DNA from: an uncultured Clostridium sp.
GTDB lineage: Bacteria; Bacillota; Clostridia; Peptostreptococcales; Peptostreptococcaceae
Assembly (NCBI GenBank): GCA_900539645.1
Contig: UQCY01000135.1
Span: 1 to 5,139, forward strand
Reading direction: 5' to 3'
Length of the DNA stretch: 5,139 nucleotides
How positions within the stretch are numbered: the first letter of the stretch is position 1; each line of letters begins with the position of its first letter. The notes below the pieces were generated by a model. That model was not told where the DNA came from. It did not search any database and saw only the letters and a program-made list of their open reading frames with translations. Positions 1-5,139 of this stretch are shown here, one piece after another. The translations under genes were made by a program, and so were the position numbers.

Positions 1-77
1 TGCTATTTTTCTTTTAGATAACCTCATTAACAATGCTAACTTAATGACATTGGTAAAATTCTGCTCCCTTTTTATAT

Positions 78-1712
78 CTATTTTATTAATTTTTCTATAT
101 CTTCTTCAACTGTTCCTATTCCCGCAATTCCAAAGTTTTCAACCAAGAATTTAGCAGTATTTTCTGATAGGAATGCTGGTAGTGTTGGTCCTAAGTGTAT
201 ATTTTTTACTCCAAGATATAACAGTGAAAGTAATACTATTACAGCCTTTTGTTCATACCAAGCTATATTATACACTATTGGAAGTTCATTTATATCATCT
301 AAACCAAATACTTCCTGTAGTTTCATAGCTATAACTGCTAAAGAATATGAATCGTTGCACTGACCTGCATCTAGCACTCTAGGGATTCCATCTATATCAC
401 CTAAGTTTAGCTTGTTGTATCTATACTTAGCACATCCAGCAGTTAAAATCACAGTATCTTTAGGTAGAGATTTTGCAAATTCTGTGTAATAGCTTCTTCC
501 TTTCTGTCTTCCGTCACATCCTGCCATAACAACGAATTTTTTAATTGCTCCTGATTTAACAGCATCTACAATCTTATCTGCAAGTGCTATTACCTGATTA
601 TGTGCAAAACCACCAACTATTTCCCCAGTTTCTATTTCTTTTGGAGAACTACATCTTTTAGCATGTTCTATTATTTCACTAAAATCTTTTTCCTCTCCGT
701 ATCCACCTTCTATATGTTTACATCCTTCAAAACCTACTGCACCAGTTGTATATACTCTATCTTTATAACTTTCACTCGGTGGCACTAGACAATTTGTTGT
801 AAGAAGTATTGGACCGTTGAATGATTCAAACTCTTCTTTCTGTTTCCACCAAGCATTTCCATAATTTCCAACAAAGTGATTATACTTTTTAAACTCTGGG
901 TAATAATTTGCTGGCAACATTTCTGAATGAGTATAAACATCTACTCCTGTTCCCTCAGTCTGTTTTAAAAGCTGCTCCATATCTTTTAAATCATGTCCAG
1001 ATACTAATATCGCTGGATTATTTCTAACACCTATATTAACCTTTGTTATCTCAGGATTTCCGTAAGATGTAGTATTGGCATTGTCTAGAAGTGCCATTGA
1101 ATCTACTCCAAACTTACCTGTTTCCATAGTTAAATCTATTAAATCCTGTAAAGTTAAGTTATCATCTGTTGTAGCTGTAAGTGCCTTCTGTAGAAATGCG
1201 TCTATTTCACTATTTTCAAAACCTAAAACACCTGCATGTTTTAAATACGCAGCCATACCTTTTAATCCGTATATTATAAGCTCTCTAAGACTTCTAATAT
1301 CTTCGTTTTCCGTATCTAAAACTCCGACATTCTCTGATTTTTCTCTTAGCTCAACCTCATCTTTTGAATAATAAACTGCATACTCTGAAAGTACACTTCT
1401 ATCGTCTAATTTAGATATAAGTTCTTCTTTTATATCCATGATAGATTTAACCTTATTTAATATAACTTTGTCGTCAAAGTTTGCATTTGTTATCGTTGTA
1501 AATAATGCATCCCTTATAATTCTATTTACCTCTACATCAACTTCCTTATTTTCTTTTCTAAGATTTGTAGTAACCTCAGAGATTCCCTTTGTTGTATATA
1601 TAAGTAAGTCCTGAAGATTTGCAGTAGCTGCCTTCTTTCCACAAACTCCATTTATAGTACATCCTGAACATCCAGCGGTTTCTTGACACTGGAAGCAAAA
1701 CATTTTATTCAT
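78..1712 (-). CDS. hcp: Hybrid cluster protein (hydroxylamine reductase / NO-detoxifying Hcp), class I
   Basis: A 544-residue cytoplasmic iron-sulfur protein, close to the usual ~550. The family reduces hydroxylamine to ammonia in vitro and acts in nitrosative stress, with NO reduction to N2O the favoured physiological role. The N-terminal Cys6, Cys9, Cys18 and Cys24 give the spacing C-x2-C-x8-C-x5-C, typical of class I Hcp from strict anaerobes, which carries a [4Fe-4S] cluster. The hybrid-cluster ligands are all visible: His240, Glu264, Cys308, Cys399 (in MAGCDGR, the persulfide-type position), Cys427 (in [11 protein letters not shown]), Cys452 (in DAGQCND), Glu487 and Lys489 (in WYEQKA). 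This matches the Desulfovibrio ligand set with small offsets. The first ATG is chosen because AGAGGAGG (1721-1728) lies 8 bases upstream; a second Met at residue 4 is too far away. The stop is TAG. The gene sits 93 bases past cobC behind its own candidate promoter. No clear terminator is visible in the 77 bases downstream. Confidence 0.97.
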   Translation of the reverse strand: MNKMFCFQCQETAGCSGCTINGVCGKKAATANLQDLLIYTTKGISEVTTNLRKENKEVDVEVNRIIRDALFTTITNANFDDKVILNKVKSIMDIKEELISKLDDRSVLSEYAVYYSKDEVELREKSENVGVLDTENEDIRSLRELIIYGLKGMAAYLKHAGVLGFENSEIDAFLQKALTATTDDNLTLQDLIDLTMETGKFGVDSMALLDNANTTSYGNPEITKVNIGVRNNPAILVSGHDLKDMEQLLKQTEGTGVDVYTHSEMLPANYYPEFKKYNHFVGNYGNAWWKQKEEFESFNGPILLTTNCLVPPSESYKDRVYTTGAVGFEGCKHIEGGYGEEKDFSEIIEHAKRCSSPKEIETGEIVGGFAHNQVIALADKIVDAVKSGAIKKFVVMAGCDGRQKGRSYYTEFAKSLPKDTVILTAGCAKYRYNKLNLGDIDGIPRVLDAGQCNDSYSLAVIAMKLQEVFGLDDINELPIVYNIAWYEQKAVIVLLSLLYLGVKNIHLGPTLPAFLSENTAKFLVENFGIAGIGTVEEDIEKLIK

Positions 1713-1738
1713 AATCTATTCCTCCTCTGTATTGAATG

Positions 1739-1787
1739 TACTCTTATCTTACATCAATAAGGAAGTTAGTTATGTTGTTTTTACAAC
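1739..1787 (-). promoter_or_regulatory. Candidate hcp promoter with FNR/CRP-type inverted repeat
   Basis: Seen: a perfect inverted repeat GTTGT-N4-ACAAC at 1774-1787, the same 5-4-5 geometry as FNR sites. On the minus strand a weak -10-like hexamer TAAGAT (4/6 to TATAAT) lies at 1746-1751, which predicts a start near 1739. The repeat centre (1780/1781) then falls at about -41.5, the classic position for class II CRP/FNR-family activation, and there is no good -35 hexamer, as expected for an activator-dependent promoter. Known: many anaerobes control hcp through HcpR, a CRP/FNR-family regulator. Inferred: this is an HcpR-like or other CRP/FNR-type operator. The start site and the regulator are unproven. 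Confidence 0.4.
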
Positions 1788-1805
1788 GTTTTTGATTTTT
1801 ATTAT

Positions 1806-2417
1806 TTAATAATTCAATTTTGTAAGTACTGAAAATCCATAATCGTATTCTAAAACAGTAATTTTAGCGTTTTCTATTTTAAAGTTCCAATGATTTTCCA
1901 ACTTCCCACAAAGAATATAAGAAAGTATATTTCTGATACTTCCACTATGTGCACAAATTATAGCTGTGCTATCGTCTTCCATATCTTCTAAAATATACTC
2001 TATAGCTCTTTTATTCTTTTCATATGCTTCAATAGCATTTTCTCCATTTGGATATCTATAATCAAAGCCTTCAGTACAAAGCTTATCGTACTCTTTTGGA
2101 TACTCATTTTTTATCCATTCAAAAGTTTTTCCTTCAAAATCACCAAAATCTATTTCTCCAAGATTCTTAATTTTTATAATCTCTAAATTCTCTATATCGG
2201 CTATATCTTTAACTGTTTCTTCTGTTCTCTTGGAATTTGAAACATATACTTTTGAAAATTTCCAATTACCTTCTTGTTTTAATTTTTCTATTTTATCTTT
2301 TAAGCAAACAATCTCCAACCTTCCTTTTTCACTTATATCTGTTTCCATGCTTCCACAAAGTAGTCCATTCTCGTTGGCTACAGTAGATGCGTGCCTAATA
2401 AAAACCAATCTCTTCAT
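1806..2417 (-). CDS. cobC: Histidine phosphatase family protein, probable alpha-ribazole phosphatase
   Basis: 203 residues, the normal size for CobC and cofactor-dependent phosphoglycerate-mutase-like phosphatases. The catalytic set is present: Arg8-His9 (phospho-accepting His; motif RHAST rather than the common RHGET), Arg64 in SNSKRTEETV, the acid Glu88 in LGEIDFGDFEG, and His157 in CAHSGSIRN. ETDISEKG (residues 25-32) matches the conserved T-D-x-x-L/S-x-x-G segment. CobC removes the 5'-phosphate of alpha-ribazole phosphate (or of cobalamin 5'-phosphate) in nucleotide-loop assembly. Sequence alone cannot exclude another small phosphate ester, so the specific call rests on the position directly after cobT-cobU-cobS on the same strand. 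The start is supported by AAAGGTGA at 2421-2428. A 230-base gap with a strong terminator separates it from cobS, so it probably has its own promoter, with possible read-through from the cob operon. No terminator is seen between it and hcp. Confidence 0.8.
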   Translation of the reverse strand: MKRLVFIRHASTVANENGLLCGSMETDISEKGRLEIVCLKDKIEKLKQEGNWKFSKVYVSNSKRTEETVKDIADIENLEIIKIKNLGEIDFGDFEGKTFEWIKNEYPKEYDKLCTEGFDYRYPNGENAIEAYEKNKRAIEYILEDMEDDSTAIICAHSGSIRNILSYILCGKLENHWNFKIENAKITVLEYDYGFSVLTKLNY

Positions 2418-2457
2418 AGCTCACCTTTCATAACAACCCATCATTTTCATTTATTTT

Positions 2458-2488
2458 ATTATAATAATACATTTAGCCAAATTTACAA
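2458..2488 (-). promoter_or_regulatory. Candidate promoter for cobC
   Basis: On the minus strand a -35-like TTGTAA (2483-2488, 4/6) is followed after 19 bases by a perfect TATAAT (2458-2463), or after 16 bases by TATTAT (2461-2466). The predicted start near 2451 would leave a leader of about 34 bases carrying the cobC Shine-Dalgarno. It lies between the cob-operon terminator and cobC, where a promoter would be needed. The DNA here is very AT-rich, so chance matches are likely. Confidence 0.35.
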
Positions 2489-2512
2489 TAGTACTAATTT
2501 TCTAGATATAAT
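2482..2512 (+). promoter_or_regulatory. Plus-strand promoter-like sequence facing the long hairpin
   Basis: TTTACA (2482-2487, 5/6 to TTGACA) is followed after a long 19-base spacer by a perfect TATAAT (2507-2512). Seven bases past the -10 is 2519, the first base of the long palindrome. Its -35 shares bases with the opposite-facing candidate cobC promoter. The long spacer and AT-rich context keep confidence low. Confidence 0.25.
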
Positions 2513-2515
2513 AAT

Positions 2516-2629
2516 AAAAAAAGCAAGTATAATAACTACTAGTTTGCAACACTTGGAGACGCCAACCACTTTGTGGTTATAACTAGGCGTCGGAACTGTG
2601 GAGCAAACAGTAGTTATTATCTTGCTTTT
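2516..2629 (-). terminator. Rho-independent terminator of the cobT-cobU-cobS operon, with an unusually long hairpin
   Basis: Read on the minus strand, a very stable hairpin begins 19 bases past the cobS stop and ends in CTTGC followed by seven T (complement of the A run at 2516-2522). That is the layout of an intrinsic terminator on the strand of the genes. The outer stem pairs 2519-2527 with 2621-2629, 2529-2540 with 2609-2620, and 2542-2547 with 2603-2608: 27 pairs broken only by single-base bulges at 2528 and 2541. Most terminators have stems of 6-12 pairs and small loops; this one carries a further structured domain of about 55 bases inside. Confidence 0.8.
2519..2629. repeat. 111-base imperfect palindrome with nested inner hairpins
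   Basis: Inside the 27-pair outer stem is an interior region (2548-2557 opposite 2592-2602), then the perfect stem GACGCC/GGCGTC (2558-2563 with 2586-2591), then AACCAC/GTGGTT (2564-2569 with 2573-2578) closed by a TTT loop. A 7-base one-sided bulge, ATAACTA, lies at 2579-2585. All pairs were read directly. It could be an elaborated terminator, a small structured RNA, or a palindromic repeat or miniature transposon remnant. I see no flanking target duplication and no second copy in the window, so the last option is unsupported. Confidence 0.9.
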
Positions 2630-2647
2630 ACTTATCAATTTATATCT

Positions 2648-3439
2648 TTAGAAAAGAAGTACTGCTGTAAAATACACAACTAGTATAAATACAACTTCTG
2701 CTACTTCTATTCCGCATCCTAGTACATCGCCAGTTATTCCACCTATCTTCTTATTAGAACTTCTCTTAATTAGAAGCATTGCAATAGCTGCAACAACTAT
2801 ACCTATACATATACATCCCATAGGTGCATACATACCAGCTACACTCATTCCATTTATTATATATAAAAATCCTGCTGATAGAATTAAAGTGTATACTAAA
2901 CCAACTATAATCATTGGCATTGTAGCTTTTCCAATAAATACATTTCCCATACCATTTTCTCTAGGGCTTTCAGTCTTTCTAGCAAGTAGAATGACAACTA
3001 ATCTTGAAACCATTGGCATTATCGCTATCATATAAGACATTCCCCGGTTTAAGAATGTAACGATAACACCTATTTTTATAAGTATTGTAAACATAATTGC
3101 AAGTAGAGAGTTTGTTCCAAGTCTAGAATCCTTCATTATTTCTAACATTCTATCCTTATCTCTATTGCTGAAAAATGCATCTGCTGTATCTCCAAGCCCA
3201 TCTATATGAAGTCCTCCTGTTAGGAACACCTCTGTAAATACAGCTATTATAGCTATTACAAGGGCATCACTTGGAAACATTATTCCAACTAGAAGACTTA
3301 CAAGATAAGTTATTATCCCTATTATAAATCCAACTAGTGGAAAATAATACATCCCTTTGTGGAATTCTTCATCGAATTCTCCACCAGTTTTAACAGGTAT
3401 TCTGGTCAAGAACCCTAAAGTCCCTAAAAATCTTTTCAT
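2648..3439 (-). CDS. cobS: Adenosylcobinamide-GDP ribazoletransferase (cobalamin synthase)
   Basis: 263 residues, normal for CobS. This integral membrane enzyme joins adenosylcobinamide-GDP to alpha-ribazole or its 5'-phosphate, giving adenosylcobalamin or its phosphate and releasing GMP. Family features are clear: N-terminal GFLTRIPV (9-16), YYFPLVG (31-37), the polar signature GGLHIDGLGDTADA (75-88) with its His-x-Asp and Asp-x-x-Asp residues for Mg/substrate binding, MKDSRLGTN (102-109 region), and the C-terminal GGITGDVLGCGIEVAE (233-248). Several hydrophobic stretches (about 34-54, 57-75, 111-130, 135-153, 174-196, 205-224 and 246-263) fit a multi-pass membrane protein. The ATG is preceded by AAAGG at 3451-3455, a rather long 11 bases away. 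It follows cobU after 53 bases holding a duplicated Shine-Dalgarno-like block, and is the last gene before the terminator. Confidence 0.96.
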   Translation of the reverse strand: MKRFLGTLGFLTRIPVKTGGEFDEEFHKGMYYFPLVGFIIGIITYLVSLLVGIMFPSDALVIAIIAVFTEVFLTGGLHIDGLGDTADAFFSNRDKDRMLEIMKDSRLGTNSLLAIMFTILIKIGVIVTFLNRGMSYMIAIMPMVSRLVVILLARKTESPRENGMGNVFIGKATMPMIIVGLVYTLILSAGFLYIINGMSVAGMYAPMGCICIGIVVAAIAMLLIKRSSNKKIGGITGDVLGCGIEVAEVVFILVVYFTAVLLF

Positions 3440-3454
3440 CTTTATCCCAACCTT

Positions 3455-3484
3455 TCAAATTTCGTTTGTGAATAAGTCTAACAT
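3455..3484 (-). CDS. Possible 9-codon leader ORF between cobU and cobS
   Basis: In the 53-base cobU-cobS gap, ATG at 3484 opens a 9-codon ORF (MLDLFTNEI) ending in TGA at 3455-3457. It is preceded 5 bases upstream by AAAGG (3490-3494), which overlaps the cobU stop codon. Its TGA overlaps the AAAGG used by cobS. This layout could pass ribosomes from cobU to cobS by coupling, but an ORF this short arises easily by chance and the peptide resembles nothing I recognise. Confidence 0.15.
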   Translation of the reverse strand: MLDLFTNEI

Positions 3485-3492
3485 CTCAACCT

Positions 3493-4050
3493 TTACTTTA
3501 TCTTAACAGGGATGCCGCTAATTACTAAATACACATCATCACTGTTAGATGCTACATATTGATTAATTTTTCCTGCAGTATTTGCGTATATTCTGCTAAG
3601 TTTATTGGCTGGAACTACACCCATTCCAATTTCATTAGTTACAAATACAAAATATAGATTTGTATTTCGTATTTCTTCAATTAGCTTTTCAAACTGGTTG
3701 AATATATACTCATCCATTTTTTCTAATTCTTCATTTGAAAGATCTTGTGGATTCATATTATATTTGAACATTAAATTATTTACCATAAGTGTTATGCAAT
3801 CAAGCATAACTGTATCACATTCTTCTGATACCTTTTTTATTATTTCGAATACATCCTCGTAAATTTCGTAGGTTGTCCAATCTGAAGGTCTTCTTTCTTT
3901 ATGCAGTCTTACTTTTTCTTTCATCTCATCATCAAACGGAATTGATGTAGCTATATATCCAGTTCTATTATTTTTCTCTAAACATAAAGATTCTGCAAAA
4001 GCACTCTTTCCTGATTTTGCCCCTCCAGTTACAAAAACTATATTACTCAT
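3493..4050 (-). CDS. cobU: Bifunctional adenosylcobinamide kinase / adenosylcobinamide-phosphate guanylyltransferase
   Basis: 185 residues, standard for CobU (about 180). This cytoplasmic enzyme phosphorylates adenosylcobinamide and then transfers GMP from GTP, giving adenosylcobinamide-GDP, the substrate of CobS. Visible motifs: the P-loop GGAKSGKS (9-16), YIATS (32-36), RLHKERRPSDWTTYE (48-62) with His50 at the position of the guanylylated histidine of Salmonella CobU, the Walker-B-like LDCIT (83-87), VTNEIGMGVVP (137-147), and the C-terminal VISGIPVKIK, very like the Salmonella end. The segment RIYANTAGKINQ (153-164) has Tyr-Ala-Asn where the family often has Phe-Arg-Asp. The ATG directly abuts the cobT TAG, in the same frame. 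The nearest purine-rich blocks (AGGG at 4063-4066, AGGAA at 4069-4073) are 12 and 18 bases upstream, so initiation probably depends on coupling to cobT termination. Confidence 0.96.
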   Translation of the reverse strand: MSNIVFVTGGAKSGKSAFAESLCLEKNNRTGYIATSIPFDDEMKEKVRLHKERRPSDWTTYEIYEDVFEIIKKVSEECDTVMLDCITLMVNNLMFKYNMNPQDLSNEELEKMDEYIFNQFEKLIEEIRNTNLYFVFVTNEIGMGVVPANKLSRIYANTAGKINQYVASNSDDVYLVISGIPVKIK

Positions 4051-5097
4051 CTAAATTTTCATCCCTACTTCCTCAAAAGTAGCCATATTGTTATATGCGT
4101 ATACAGATGCATCTATAACATTGAAAGCTAATGCTGCTCCACTTCCCTCACCTAATCTCATATTCATATTCAATATAGGATTAAGTTTTAAAAGTTCAAG
4201 TGCTGCATCACTTCCTGGTTCATCTGATTTATGAGAAGCTATTAGATAATCTCTAGTTCCTGGGTTTATTTTATACGCTATAAGTGCAGCTGCGTAAGAT
4301 ATATACCCATCTATAACTACTGGTATTCTATTTGCAGCACATCCCATTATAACTCCAGTCATAGCCCCTATTTCAAATCCACCTATTTTTTCAAGCACTT
4401 CTATACCATCTGTAGGGTTAGGGTTATTAAGCTCTATAGCCTTTCCTATAACCTGTGCTTTATGTTTTATTTTGTCAGCAGATAGACCTGATCCACTTCC
4501 TGTTATTTCTTCTGGAAGTTTTCCTGTCATTACAGAAATTATAGCTGTACTTGGAGTAGTGTTTGCTATTCCCATCTCTCCAATTCCAATTATTCTATAA
4601 TCTTTAACTATACACTCCTCAGCTATTTCTATACCTATTTCTATAGACTCTACAGCTTCTTCTCTAGTCATGGCTGGTCCTTTTGCCATATTAGATGTTC
4701 CTTTTCTAATCTTTCTATCTATTACCCCTTCAAGTGGCTCATCACAGTTAATACCTACATCTACAGCAACCATATCAGCTCCTGCATATCTAGAAATCGC
4801 ACCTACTCCGCATAGTCCTTTTGCAAAGTTAGGGAACTGTATCTTTGTAATTTCCTGTGAATTAGGCGCAACACCCTCTTCATACACACCGTGGTCTGCA
4901 CCAAAAGCTATTATTGCTTTTTTAGGTATATCAAATTTTTCTGTTTCATATATACCTGCCATCTGTACACAAATGTCCTCAACCCTTCCTAGACTTCCTT
5001 TTGGATGAATAAGATTATTCCATCTATCCTGGGCTGCATCCATACTCCTCTTATTAAGAGGATAAATATTCCTTGAAATACTGCTCAGTAAATTCAT
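4051..5097 (-). CDS. cobT: Nicotinate-nucleotide--dimethylbenzimidazole phosphoribosyltransferase
   Basis: 348 residues from the ATG chosen here, matching the family's ~350. CobT transfers ribose phosphate from nicotinate mononucleotide to a lower base (5,6-dimethylbenzimidazole or another base), giving the alpha-riboside phosphate for CobS/CobC. Numbered from this ATG, motifs are NLIHPKGSLGRVED (about 28-41), FGADHGVYEEGV (65-76), GTSNMAKGPAMT (133-144), GIGEMGIANTTPSTAI (171-186), GGFEIGAMTG (239-248), PVVIDG (259-264), SHKSDEPG (288-295) and LGEGSGAALA (315-324). Its Glu317 matches the catalytic Glu317 of Salmonella CobT in position and number. A GTG at 5104-5106 is in frame three codons upstream but lies inside the Shine-Dalgarno, so the ATG at 5095-5097 is preferred. 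The true lower base cannot be read from the sequence, and no lower-base synthesis gene lies in the window. The stop TAG touches the cobU ATG. Confidence 0.96.
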   Translation of the reverse strand: MNLLSSISRNIYPLNKRSMDAAQDRWNNLIHPKGSLGRVEDICVQMAGIYETEKFDIPKKAIIAFGADHGVYEEGVAPNSQEITKIQFPNFAKGLCGVGAISRYAGADMVAVDVGINCDEPLEGVIDRKIRKGTSNMAKGPAMTREEAVESIEIGIEIAEECIVKDYRIIGIGEMGIANTTPSTAIISVMTGKLPEEITGSGSGLSADKIKHKAQVIGKAIELNNPNPTDGIEVLEKIGGFEIGAMTGVIMGCAANRIPVVIDGYISYAAALIAYKINPGTRDYLIASHKSDEPGSDAALELLKLNPILNMNMRLGEGSGAALAFNVIDASVYAYNNMATFEEVGMKI

Positions 5098-5100
5098 TTT

Positions 5101-5110
5101 CTCCACCTCT
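5101..5110 (-). promoter_or_regulatory. Ribosome binding site deciding the cobT start
   Basis: On the minus strand the purine-rich AGAGGTGGAG occupies 5101-5110, with AGGTGG ending 5 bases before ATG 5095-5097. The alternative GTG start (5104-5106) sits within this block and has only a poor AGAG match just upstream, so the block is best read as the Shine-Dalgarno for the ATG. Confidence 0.75.
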
Positions 5111-5139
5111 AAAATAATTATTCTATATATTTTTATTAA

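Noticed and set aside
24..60. Weak inverted repeat (AACAATG ... CATTGGT) as a possible hcp terminator
   Set aside because: The stem has a mismatch on the transcribed strand, a large loop, and no T tract follows it.
1..77. Minus-strand reading frame starting at ATG 25-27 and open to the window edge (MRLSKRKIA)
   Set aside because: Only nine codons are visible and there is no Shine-Dalgarno at a workable distance (the purine block near 66-71 is too far), so a partial gene cannot be supported. The frame is also open further upstream.
1075..1371. Plus-strand open frames opposite hcp, cobC, cobU and cobT
   Set aside because: They lie opposite well-recognised conserved genes, show no family motifs and low-complexity Ser/Phe/Ile-rich composition, and have no convincing ribosome binding sites.
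1774..1800. The GTTGT-TTTT-ACAAC palindrome followed by T-rich DNA read as a plus-strand terminator
   Set aside because: No plus-strand gene needs terminating here, the stem is only five pairs, and the placement fits an operator for hcp better.
2556..2590. GCC-ACC-ACTT resembling a piece of the B12 box of cobalamin riboswitches within the cobS-cobC gap
   Set aside because: The B12 box core GCCACTG is not present, the segment is consumed by perfect inner stems, and it lies after the operon terminator rather than before cobT.
2519..2629. Integron attC-like site (long imperfect palindrome with extrahelical bases)
   Set aside because: The arms lack the GTTRRRY / RYYYAAC core boxes, and there is no integrase or cassette context.
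5107..5139. AT-rich stretch upstream of cobT as a promoter or riboswitch end
   Set aside because: TATA-like strings are present, but only 33 bases are visible and any -35 or leader would be outside the window.

Overview
The window is AT-rich DNA with five complete genes, all on the minus strand, and no visible mobile element, CRISPR array, tRNA or rRNA. The low GC, strong AGGAGG-type ribosome binding sites, compact operon, and class I (strict-anaerobe type) hybrid cluster protein suggest an anaerobic low-GC Bacillota, most likely class Clostridia. A more exact placement such as Peptostreptococcaceae is only a guess.

Read in the direction of transcription (high to low coordinates), the right half is the nucleotide-loop assembly part of the cobalamin pathway. 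The order is cobT (lower-base activation), cobU (adenosylcobinamide kinase/guanylyltransferase) and cobS (joining of the two halves). cobT and cobU abut with no intervening base and share a reading frame. cobS follows after 53 bases. A very long hairpin with a seven-T tract closes this operon at 2516-2629. Past it, cobC (alpha-ribazole phosphatase type) has its own ribosome binding site and a candidate promoter. Together the four genes cover the last steps from adenosylcobinamide plus a lower base to adenosylcobalamin. No lower-base synthesis gene and no cobalamin riboswitch lie inside the window; the region where a leader would sit is cut off 33 bases upstream of cobT.

The left part is hcp, the hybrid cluster protein/hydroxylamine reductase used against nitrosative stress, with all twelve metal-ligand residues present. 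Its 93-base upstream gap holds a perfect FNR/CRP-shaped inverted repeat placed where a class II activator would sit, so hcp is probably a separately regulated unit.

The most unusual non-coding item is the 111-base imperfect palindrome between cobS and cobC. It is more elaborate than an ordinary terminator, contains a repeat that allows an alternative fold, and is abutted on the plus strand by a promoter-like sequence whose predicted start falls on the first base of the stem. The other oddities are the single in-frame UAG between cobT and cobU and a duplicated Shine-Dalgarno block with a 9-codon ORF before cobS.
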